Assembly (NCBI RefSeq): GCF_964275005.1 | Contig: NC_092695.1 | Span: forward strand, 11,113,697 to 11,177,696 | DNA from: Diadema setosum | Taxonomy: Eukaryota > Echinodermata > Echinoidea > Diadematoida > Diadematidae | Direction: 5' to 3' | DNA length: 64,000 nt | Shown here: positions 24,901 through 35,239 of the stretch, in pieces | Layout of the letters: each line of letters opens with the position of its first letter | Numbering within the stretch: the first letter of the stretch is position 1 | Made by a program: the position numbers and the translations under genes | Notes under the pieces: generated by a model | The model's database searches: none | Told to the model about the DNA's origin: nothing | What the model saw: only the letters and a program-made list of their open reading frames with translations

Positions 24901-27368
24901 GATGTGCAGTTGCCCATTCCAGTATTTCTGAAAAGATTGTCCCTCCTCGTCGACTATCAATCTTACAACACGGGGAATGACTTCGTTTGCTGTTTCCATC
25001 GACTGGCCACATGCAAACATAAGGACATTGCCTAGATCGCAGACTCGTTGGACGGAATTCGCCATCTCCAGGTAATATTGGACTATATCCAGTTCTCCCT
25101 GCTTCACAAGTCTCGCCAAATATCTTCCAGCAAACATTTCCTGCACAGTCTTGAGAACAAAGGATATCAGTCTTAGTTCAGCTTCATCTTCCCACGGATC
25201 CGCATTGACATCATCATCTCTAGTCAGCAACCCAGCCAAGCATCCTTTCTCAATCACCTCACGAGGAGACTTGCAACATTTGGTGAAATCGTCTTCGCTG
25301 AAGAGCAGTTCCCCGTCCATTTCTCTGAAGAAACCCATCAAAGCAACCTTCCCAAGTTGGTCGAAGAGAAACTCCTCACTCATGATTGAGATACGATCTT
25401 TACTTGAATCGCTGAGAGGAGACTGGGCACCTCCAACTACTTTTGGTTTTGCAAGTTCATGCTGGAAGAAGCACTTCACTAGTCTTTCAAACAGAGCTGT
25501 GTATGTAGACAGCTTGCCAAAGTCGATTCCATCCGTTCGTTTTGCCACTTGACAAAAAGCACAAAGAAGCAGTGGAACAGACGCGACTTCACTCAGCAGA
25601 TTATTTCCATCCAGATATGCATACAGGTTGGTGCCAATCTGTTGCCGCGTTCCTGTGAAGGTGTTGTGGATATATTCTTCCACATGCTTCTGTGTGAACC
25701 CGGTGACTTCCAAGTGCTTAAACTCGCCAAACTCCTGGAAGTCGTCCAGTCTCCCGGGACGAGTTGTAACTAGCACAGGAAGCTCGATGAACTCCTCATT
25801 GCGGAGCATGCCGACGATATTTCCGGCGTCATCGCCTTCGAGACCCTTTCCTGGGAACTCGTCGTAGCCGTCTAGAAGAATAAAGACGCTCTCGGCATTC
25901 TCGTGGCAAATCTGCTCAACTTCTCGAGCACTTATCCTAGCATCTCGAGGAAGACAATGCTTCACAATGGACTCCCCGAGGTTACTTTGGAAAGTCAATT
26001 TCCGCATCGGCAAGTAGAAAACCAACTTGCATTTGCCTAGAACAGAGCCTGCTACCTGCCTACACCAGTCAGACAGGAGCTTAATCATGAGTGTGGTTTT
26101 CCCACTACCGGCTTTGCCCCTCACGACGAAGCGAGTTGTAGATAACTCCCAGGACCCATCGGAAACGGTTTCCGTCAGAATGTCGTTATAGGAGTCAAGA
26201 GGATACCTGACTGGTATGTCCGGACCACTGACGTGAAGGACGAGTTGAACAGATATGAAAATTGCATCGATCTGAATGTAGCTTGTCTTTGCCCATGGGA
26301 TTAGAGGAACTCGTAATAGCTTCGACTTGGCGTATGAGATCAGTTGGTTTCTGATAGGTGCTATTTCAGGTCCATAAATTCCTCTTGGTGCTGTTTGAAA
26401 GTCAAAGACAAAGTGGGTGATCATGATAACAATAATATTCCGTTCTGAGAAACGCAAGTCATAAGATTTTTCAATGAATTCAACAAATTTCAATATTCAT
26501 ATATTACTAACATCATCAATAAGTTTGAAAAGATCAGTTTTTGGTACAGACTTAAATCTATCGAAATCTTTGTAGAGGGAGCTTGTTCGGTAATAATGGT
26601 GTCATTTTCCTAAAGCCTTATCACCGGATGTCTTGAATTTCACACTTATTCTAGAGAGGAGATACTTTGACTTTGATTACGACCAGGCTGATATGGCGAT
26701 GAGTTCACTGAGATAGGCAGGGGCATTGCTATGAAGACACTTACAAACCTCAAGCTTGGTACTTGAACATACGCAGTATATTCCTCTACACGATTATAGT
26801 TTTCATATATAAGAGTATAATATCATTATACGTATAAGTAATATAGCATATTTCTATGCTTATGATGCAACTTTTTTTTTTTTAATTTAGAGTCATAATG
26901 ATTTGAATATATGAATTTCTTTGTACGTAAACAGCCAACATAATTCCTGGAAAACTTCATATACGATATAACCACTGAGTATTTGATTTAAAAAGTCTGA
27001 ATATTACTCTGCTGGATATTTCTGAATCTCAGCATGTATTACACTGTACGACATGACATAACCACTGGCAACTTACATTCTTTCAGAACCTCTCGGGCTA
27101 AATGTCCTAGTTCACATCTTTGGAGGGCGGTGGTCAGAGCTTGCCTTTGGTCGGCTTCCGGGCAGTTTTTCTTCCAGTCACAAAGCATTTTGTATGTTCC
27201 CGTGCTGGCAGCACCCGAGAACCAGTTTTCCCGCTCATACTTGGACAGTGCCGCCTCGCGGATGTCCAGCCACAGCCCAAGCTTCCGCCATCCATCCACG
27301 TCAATCTTCTCCGCAAGGTCCGAGAGCTCGAGTTCAGTGACTTGACGTCCATTCTCCGACGACGTCAT
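21927..27368 (-). CDS. Death-NACHT-LRR receptor (NLR family)
   Basis: Four coding exons on the minus strand: 27368-27077, 26390-23622, 23013-22845 and 22011-21927. Their phases all agree, giving about 1104 residues with a TAG stop. Exon 1 encodes a Death-fold domain (residues about 8-95, with WRKLGLWLDI and YERENW). Exon 2 carries the NACHT ATPase: Walker A GKAGSGKT at about 189-196, Walker B ILLDGYDE near 270, and a TVQEMFAGRYL motif of the helical region. Degenerate ribonuclease-inhibitor-like LRRs follow (VKLDLSRNNI, LKHLDVSGN, MEVIDLNDNP). Exons 3 and 4 encode the last repeats and a short tail ending SFLKVY. Such proteins act as cytoplasmic immune sensors; Death-NACHT-LRR is the layout reported for the expanded echinoderm NLRs. 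The ATG is six bases after an acceptor (TTATTGCAG), so a non-coding exon lies upstream. The gene is intact; ligand and partners are unknown. Confidence 0.88.
22540..22690. mobile_element. Degraded copy of the AAGTCGAA / Tigger-like repeat, in the last NLR intron
   Basis: Its sequence (AATTCGAATCCAAAGGGACC..., then TTACATGTGAATTTCTACTT, then ACACAATA) aligns by eye with the better-kept element at 28098-28283 in the same orientation. The terminal inverted repeats are not clear here. Confidence 0.5.
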
Positions 27369-27375
27369 CTCGGCC

Positions 27376-28090
27376 TGCAATAAGACATCATATATTATAG
27401 TATACTATATTTTTCATTGAAAATCTCAGAAGTGTTGGACATGTTAGAATCTTGACAGGGTTCCTCTCAAGAGTGTTCATTGCTGAGTTGGTCAACAATG
27501 AATGGTCAGCCATTGACACCTGCAGTGACTATGGTTAGCAATGGTACTAATACCCTACAACACTTGGGGGTTTAAAAACATACACACTAATTATCTTTCA
27601 AAGTTAAAAAAAAAAAAAATCAGTCACGGCTCAAATGAGACGTTATTTTCCTATTGAACATTCGACATCAGATGGTATATACATAGGCCTATTTATATAT
27701 ATATATTTTTTCTTTTTTTTTAAAGTAGGGATAAGCGTCCGCTTTTCTTTTCTCTTCTTGTTTTGGCACTCAGGTTTGGCGCTAAACCCTTGTTGAATTT
27801 TAATCTGGTACATGAAATTAGGGTTTACAACTTATTCAAGCACTTTCCTGTCTTACTTCTCGAAAAACATCTTTTAGTGGAGCCATTCATACAATATAAA
27901 AGAGCTATTCAAATCAAGAATTATTCGACGGTCAATGACGACGTCAGCTACTCAAAACAATTTCGGCTACACATCACAGAATGATGCAGGCCGGGAGCGT
28001 AAGGAGTACATACACTTCTTCTCATATCACAGATCACGACTGTGATTTTTTTTTTTTATCTTATCAATCTTTTGTTTTTGTCTTTGTTTT
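27376..28090. other. No gene seen upstream of the NLR Death exon
   Basis: Probably the first intron of the NLR gene. It holds poly-A and poly-T runs and a short TA tract. No exon was identified. Confidence 0.4.
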
Positions 28091-28097
28091 TGAGATA

Positions 28098-28283
28098 CAG
28101 TCAACCTCACCTAAGTCGAATCGAAAGGGACAGGAGAACATCTTTCAGCTTACATGTATGTGAATTTCGACTTACACAATATGATTTACACATGTCTACA
28201 TAATCTATCCGAGGTAAAATCTTTCTTCGCTTTAATAGCCAATATTTCGCCACGTGCGGAGACGAATTAGGCAGGTTTGACTG
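28098..28283. mobile_element. MITE with CAGTCAA ends and TA flanks (Tc1/mariner-pogo-like)
   Basis: TA lies at 28096-28097 and 28284-28285. The ends are CAGTCAACCTCACCTAAGTC and the complement of CAGTCAAACCTGCCTAATTC. CAGTCAAACCTC...TAAGTCGAA-type ends are known from pogo/Tigger-related elements; assignment to that group is inference. Length 186 bp with no coding capacity. Confidence 0.6.
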
Positions 28284-28939
28284 TACATCAACAGCTATAC
28301 ACAATGCTTTTATACTCATAGATGTCTTTAACAGGATAAGACAATATTATTCAACAGAAATGATGATGCTACTACATTACTTGTAGTACATTATCATAAT
28401 GATGACATACAGTCAATTCTAAAGTAGACTACAAAAATATCAAAGATGCAGCAGGGACATGATGACAGGGCAATATCGCTTTGGGTATATTGTACCTCCA
28501 TCAAAGATTATTAAACGTTAAAATTCTACACAATAACAACGACGAACGTAAAATAAACCAGACTTTTTTTCGCTCAAAACATTTTGATGCACTCAACGAT
28601 ATCCAAATCCAATTAAAATCAATGTAGAAATTTATCGAGAATATATATATATATATATATACATATATATTTCAATCGAATATATCCCATTAGAGTTTAT
28701 TTTTGTCACGGATATCATTTGAAATTATAGTTTTTCCTCCATCGCTTTCATTTCAAGCTTTGAATAGACTGATATGAATTATTGTGTACATGCACGAATA
28801 CAAATATTTATGCATGCTATCATTTAAATTCACTGTCAAAGAGGTACCCTCAAATATCAATAGGATTAAAGTCGAAACGTAGGTAAACAACCAAGTGAGT
28901 GGCAGTAAACCATGCTACCATAGATCATTGTTAACTATG

Positions 28940-29186
28940 CTGCCCTACTTTGGCAAAAGGAAGCAAGTGACAACAGTGACATTTCTCGCAAAAGAGGAAA
29001 ATGTGTCTGTCATTTACACTGACGTCAATGGACTATCATGATGTCTTATCTAACATATCTCTTAGTAGGATGAGTGTTTCTGCATGAAATTTGGCCTGGA
29101 AGAAGAGCTCATTATGTGAATTATGAAAACATCAACAACTCATTCGGATGGTATGTCACTTGCTTCCTTTTGCCAAAGTAGGGCAG
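28940..29186. mobile_element. MITE with perfect 33-bp terminal inverted repeats
   Basis: 28940-28972 (CTGCCCTACTTTGGCAAAAG...) is the exact reverse complement of 29154-29186. Direct TATG copies flank it at 28936-28939 and 29187-29190, giving a 4-bp target duplication. The 181-bp interior has no open frame of note. The perfect ends suggest a recent insertion. Superfamily unknown. Confidence 0.8.
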
Positions 29187-29189
29187 TAT

Positions 29190-32100
29190 GGCTGCAATAA
29201 ACCGTTTTTTGCATACCATACTTTGTCACACTGTGTACGAAGGAGAGACGCACTGCAAACATTAATCATAATGATGTCCACAAGTAACAACAGTAAGAAA
29301 TGTTGTTACTTGTTTTTTTGGCTGTATGGATACGGGCTAGTCTCGTACTATCGTACATGTACGTGTATTATAATCTTTGTGACTGACAGAATTGGAATTG
29401 TAAGTAACTGTAACTCTCTGTCTCTATGCATCGTGTACATTGTACGGTCGATGCCATTTTCAAAAGATCCTTAGAGCGGTGTATATACTGTAGATTACAA
29501 AATCAGTAATGGAAGTCTCGTGGTTAGGGGCCGCCTAAAATTAATGTGAGGCAGAAGTGTGTCTGGCTTCCCGCCCATCAGGGATGCTATTTGCAACCCC
29601 AAGGACAACTGTTATCGTTCATACATCTTAGTTTCAAGACAATTTACTTCCACTAAATTATATGATTAGCGGTGTCCAGGCAACAGCGGCTAAGATCTGA
29701 GGAGCGCGACTTTGAGGGCGTGTCGAATTGATTTCGCGGGGGACTTGAAACCTCAAGTCGCAACTATCACTTTAATACGTCAAGATCACTGAGCCGCGAG
29801 AAGGAGACATACGTAACTCATTCGTGTAATTGTGTCGAAATATAGTGCATGGTGTTATTCAAGCAACTTTGAAAAAGTAACAGGGCGTGATTCAAAAGAA
29901 ATATCCCGAAAGCCGCCAGGTTTCCGCGACTATATACAAGCCAACACGTCTCATCTTTCACTATCATTCTGAATGATCACTAGATCATGACTAGGCCCAC
30001 CATCACCCATCACAACTGCTCCCACGTCACACACGGGGTTGCAGCCAAATTAGCCCCGACAAAGCTCATACATATCTTGTAATTAAAGAAACAGGTCGAG
30101 AAAATAATTGTCTCCCAGCCCAGTAACTGAGAAGCGTCTTGTATTTTGGCGTTATCTTCCAAAGTATCAAACTGCAAGAATCATTTAATTTTAGATTTGA
30201 CACGGAGGTCAGAATCGTGACTCATTGCATAAGTATGTAAACACAACATAATAGGACTGCATGTCACGATACGTGAGTGGTACTCTCAATTTGTTTGAAT
30301 ATGAAATGTTGTGAATGTACCAGCGTGGTCATGAAAATACGCTTATGAGGGCATGGGGGGAAAAGTAAACGAGGTCCCTACGTGTACTTACGTGAGACCC
30401 AAGTGTTATAATTGTTTGTCAATGCCGGATCGATGACTTTTGTGTCCCTGTAGTAGTCGATTACGACACCGAGTTGTCTTAGATTTTAAATTTTCTATCA
30501 CAAAATCATTTTTTTTTAATCATTATAGGCAGACGGGGAAAGGTCAGGGCAACTGAGTTATTCTATCTATGTGCAAAACAACGTGAGACATGGTTAATCT
30601 GCGATAAAAGTACAATTTTGTATGTCTCGCTGCTGCGACGATCCACTTCTATAATGAAAGAAGTATACAGTATAGGCATAATTGTATGTCCACCCAGGGA
30701 GGTGAGACTCACCTCCCTGGTCCACCTCAAAGACACCAACCCCTTTAACTGAAATCTGACGAGACTGCCGAGATGACGCGGAAGTGTGAATTTTGGATGA
30801 AATGCATGTTAGAAATCCATTATCATTCACTTTTAACGTAATGATGAAAGCAGGCGTTGGATTGAATTATACCTGACCCTTCACGGTCCATTTCTTCCCC
30901 TAGGACACGGAGCGGATACAGGCATACCGCCGTTGTGCGGGTAAATAGTGTGCGGCACACTTCCGGGTGCAAAGCGAGTGCGAACGTGGTGAACAGCCCC
31001 GCACGTCCTGAATGGAATGGGTGACTTGTACATGGGAGCAACGGGTGGAACCTAATGCATGTACAATGCATTGGATAGCTGCACATTGTTGCAAATGAGT
31101 AACTGGGAATACCTAATTACGTGACTCTTACATGATAATTCTGCATGAAAACAATCAAAAATATTGCCACAGCAGGGGCCCATATTCCCAAATACACTAC
31201 AGCAAACGTCCGGCAGGTGTGAACAGTATCATAATTGTATTGCCACGCTGCAGGCAGGGATCACTTTCAACCAACTTACATCTTTTGGATGTGATCATCA
31301 GGTGATTCATAGGTCTAAAATACGAGGTTTCACACTCACTCAGTCATTTCCACGATGTTTGGTCACGTCCATTCAGCTAAAAACACCACAGGATCGAATG
31401 CTCAAGAGCAACTTGTTGGCCCCTCATAACGTCGAAACTTAACAGAGTTAAGTATCATGCATTTCAAAAGCTACACGCACAAGAATGCAACATACACATT
31501 ATGCACATACACACTAACTACACACAACGCTGGAGAGGGCTCGCAGCCCTATTCAGCGCACTAGCTGCTTTACTAGTGAGGCAGGAAAGGGGCAGAAGTG
31601 GACTGCCCTATTATTAAACACGGCTTTGTAGACAAAAAGCTCGAGAATCAATGAACGGTGATGTCATTATTAGTTGACAACAGAAAACGGCTTACAGAGT
31701 CGCGTAAAAATACCTGTAACTGCTCACGCACAATCTCTCCCCTGCCTACAGATAAGAGCTACGGAGCCAGAGAGAGGGAGAAGTATAAAGATTCTGAACT
31801 TTTTTTTACGCATTGGGAGATATTATGTGTGATATTATTGGTATAATTATGTTTGTTGGTTTTTTTTTTTGATGATCATTTTGTTTATTTTTCTGTTTGA
31901 CCCAAGAACAAAAAGCACAAAATCAGCCAATAATATACATTAACATCAAACATATCATATCTATCGGCAGTAAATCAGTCATCAAACATATCATTCACTT
32001 ATCTAATTTCATTTATTTCATTTCCATTTACACATAAATTTACACATGGTACCAATAGATTGTGCTTATTATGAACAGGATAATGGCATACAGACATCCC

Positions 32101-33000
32101 CTTCCAGAAATCATACCTGCTAAGAGAGGACCATCAATTAATTATCAGGTGACAATAATTGTCATTCCCAAGTGTTTTATGATCCTAAAAAGTGAAGAAA
32201 ACATTTAGCAGGCTATAATTTAGACTTAATAATATTTGGTTCATGATACTTTGTTTACCCCCCCCCCCCCCGAAAAAAAAAAAGAGATCAGACATGGGAG
32301 CGTTAACTTGCGTCAATTTGCGTACACGGACAATTTTGACGGAAGTACTATTCCAGTAGAGACTAGTCGTATAGGTTTTGAGAAGAGAATGTCGTAAAAT
32401 TTGCGAAAAAGAAAGTCACAGTGCTTGTCACTTGTACATCACAATTAAGTACTCCCACGACATGTGGTCAAAGAAACTGTCCTTAGGATGAAACTGCATG
32501 GCGTATAAGATAATATTGATGGACACAACAAAGTATTGGAGCGTGGGTCTACGCATTACGAGGGAAGAGATGATTGACATGCGGTGAACTATTCTTCCGA
32601 ATTTAGCTGACATTTTACGAAGCTCCAACTCCCTCATATCCAAAGCTCGGATGTGGTTTCCTTTCATGAGAGAAAGCGAGAGGAGTTCTAGTGGTTCTCA
32701 TATTATGTCTGGGGATTCCATCGGATGGCTGCTTGTTGTTTAATATATACGCCTTCGACAATACTGTCATCATTAATTAGAAAACAGGGAAAGTAAACGT
32801 TCTCGTGATCATCTGTAGAAACCATAATGATTGCATCACAGGAAATTCGTTGTCATGTTGTTTGACTTGTGGCACTCACTTAGCAACTCAAACTAGCAAA
32901 TGACTTGAAAATCCCGTTAGAAAAAAAAAACACCATAATAATGATAATTATTAAAAAAAAAAGAAATGAGGCGATTAATGGTAAGCCGTAGTAACGACTT
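29190..33000. other. Gene-free stretch with CpG-rich patches
   Basis: CpG-rich patches at about 29690-29830 and 30840-31080 could hold promoters or short exons of the NLR or another gene, but I cannot support one. A minus-strand CTCAC|GTAAGT donor-like site near 30391 is the best hint of an upstream NLR exon. A C-then-A homopolymer pair lies at about 32260-32285. The other open frames show no recognisable domain. Confidence 0.4.
30694..30720. repeat. Perfect 27-bp palindrome
   Basis: CCAGGGAGGTGAG, a single A, then CTCACCTCCCTGG: 13-bp arms without mismatch. It could form a hairpin or bind a dimeric factor. The same stretch also reads as a splice-donor-like GGGAG|GTGAGT on the minus strand. 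Confidence 0.8.
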
Positions 33001-33002
33001 AA

Positions 33003-33060
33003 CTGAAGCATAATAGTATTGCAGTCATATCCTGAAGCATAATAGTACTGCAGTCATATC
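33003..33060. repeat. Tandem duplication of a 29-bp unit
   Basis: CTGAAGCATAATAGTATTGC... (33003-33031) is followed at once by a copy (33032-33060) differing at one base. Confidence 0.85.
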
Positions 33061-33779
33061 CAGAACAGATATTATTATGTTTGAGTTTGTGTGAAGATGC
33101 CTTTATTTATGAATATTTTCCTGCAATCACCCTGTCAGTTTGGGTTGTGCAAGGCGCCAGACAGATTTTATCTTTTATCTATAAAGTAAATGGAAACAGC
33201 AGTTGATGACATCGTGGTATGTGTAGAAAGACTGAGTCATGACAAGAACCCGTGACTGGAAAAAAAAAAATCTCTATATCTCTAAGCTTAACACAACGCC
33301 AGTGCCCCATTTTAATGCTGTAAATCCCGTTTGTCGATGATGGCAAAAATAAAAAATCCCGCACTGGCCAAATTACCAACTGTCAGTATCACAATACAAT
33401 AACTTGTAGTGATGCTCTTGCAGCACAGATGAACGTCACTTGCATTTCATTTTTTTTTTTTTTTTAGGAGGTGTATTTTAAGCTTATGTTGTATAACAAC
33501 ATGACTGTGCAAATAATTTGTGAAATAAAGGCAAATGGCACCAAAGTTCTAATCATCTGCGGGTACTTTAATGGTTATACATTTGTTTTCTCTTTGACAA
33601 AAAAATGAAAGCAATGTAAATATCGAAGGCGAAGGATTTCAAACACGCCCTTCAAAGAGAGTGTCAACTGCGTACACTCATTGTAATCTCCTTGTGTCAC
33701 GCTATTTATCTAATATATCTCATTGATAATTATGTGCGTACACTGATGTGTTTTATGCATACATGATTTAAAATTTCTT

Positions 33780-33786
33780 CCCTCTC

Positions 33787-33817
<31 letters not shown>

Positions 33818-33931
33818 CTCTCATATATACATATATATACATGTATATATATATATATGTGTGTGTGTGCGTGTGTGTGTTTGTGAGTTAATACTAATTC
33901 GCAACTCTATTTTTTTAAACATCATATAAAC

Positions 33932-33992
<61 letters not shown>
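33780..33992. repeat. CT, TA and GT microsatellite cluster
   Basis: (CT)n at about 33781-33822, TA/TACA and (GT)n at about 33824-33882, and (TA)n at about 33939-33990. Confidence 0.9.
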
Positions 33993-33999
<7 letters not shown>

Positions 34000-34370
34000 C
34001 GTGATGTTATGAAATGTAAAACTATTAATATATAATAATATATACGTGTCCAAGAATTCTCTTGTCCACGAATGTCCCCGCGCTGAGAAAGTTTTACTTT
34101 AAAAATCTAAGGTGATGAGAGAAGAATCATATTTTAAAACACAAGACGTCGATGCTTGTTAACTTCTTTGTATTCTTAAGCTTCTAAGCTCACTCTCAGT
34201 GGACAAATTATGACGACATACTTATATGACGCACTTAGCAGTTTATCCATAACTATCTTATATTGCTGATTTACTACGAACACTCCAAGCAAAGAACTTG
34301 ATGTATTCAAGGGTATTATGGCCAACGCAATTAGTAGACAAGTGGTGCGTACTTTGTTGATTGGATAGGG

Positions 34371-34600
34371 CTGAGGTGTAAGGTTAGCTGCCGATAAACA
34401 CGACCCGACATCGGTAGTAACCTGGTGTTACTCGAACGCCTTCGCTTTAGGAAGTAGATGGACAGGACGGTGCAGCTGCTCGAAAGACGTCACTTCGATA
34501 GAGTGGACAAACGCTAAAGGGCGCGAAAACGCACGGGCGATGGTAAGACGCTCCGCTCCCAAGACGCGCTGTTCTCACCCCCTCCAGGAGTTGATATTTT
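34371..34600. other. CpG-rich patch of unknown role
   Basis: CpG-dense compared with its surroundings (CTCGAAAGACGTCACTTCGA, AAAGGGCGCGAAAACGCACG) with a plus-strand donor-like CGATG|GTAAGACG near 34545. The only ATG frame, MDRTVQLLERRHFDRVDKR, ends after 19 codons. It could be a promoter or untranslated first exon of an unseen gene. Confidence 0.3.
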
Positions 34601-34909
34601 GAGTATCTTCTGTTGGTGATTCCTTAGGCTTTGTTTTTAATATTTTTCTCTTTTTGTGTTTTAAGAAAGCATGCAAGGAATTTCAAATAAATGATATGAG
34701 TAAAATTTGAATTGCACCCTGCATGTGTTGAGGCCCCGTCTCTGCCCGGTTGAAAACAAATATAATATTGATATCGATAGTGATATTTTCTGGTGTTAAG
34801 TGAAGAGCAAAGAACAAATCCCTTTATATGGGATGTTTGAGCAGAACGCACGTGCATCAGCAGAACACTTGACCTATCCAGTATTATATAGATGATGACT
34901 GACGGGGGA

Positions 34910-35050
34910 GGGAACATACCGAATGTTCCACCCGAAGGGTTTGAAATGCTTTTGAGGCAGGTTATAAGTCCCGAGACGAAGTCGAGGGACTTAAAGCCTC
35001 CCGAAATAGCATTTCAAACCCTGAGGGTGGAACGTTTGGTACATGTTCCC
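34910..35050. repeat. 141-bp near-perfect palindrome centred on GAGACGAAGTCGAG
   Basis: GGGAACAT at 34910 pairs with ATGTTCCC at 35050. Inside, GTTCCACCC / GGGTGGAAC, GGGTTTGAAATGC / GCATTTCAAACCC and AGTCCC / GGGACT pair in order around the centre near 34980. Both strands therefore carry similar open frames (GFEML...SPxTxSRDL), which are not genes. It probably belongs to a palindromic repeat family. Confidence 0.75.
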
Positions 35051-35190
35051 GACAACAAAAGTCATTATCTGTTATATTATATGGGTTAGTCAAATGTATA
35101 GGCAAATTTATCCTATCGATTGCGTGAAAAATATGATGGTTCAATCGTTTGGTATAGTTTGTCATTAATTTTGTTACGTGAAAATGTTTT

Positions 35191-35228
35191 CCCATGGGAG
35201 AACATTACAAAAATGTTCTGCCCATGGG
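35191..35228. repeat. Hairpin CCCATGGGAGAACATT / AATGTTCTGCCCATGGG
   Basis: Arms of about 16 bp with one unpaired base and a 5-bp loop, lying 140 bp right of the 141-bp palindrome. It may be another part of the same element. Confidence 0.6.
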
Positions 35229-35239
35229 CGAACATAACC

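Noticed and set aside
34892-35195. Two frames on opposite strands encoding similar GFEML...SRDL peptides
   Set aside because: The similarity is a consequence of the 141-bp palindrome, not of two related genes.
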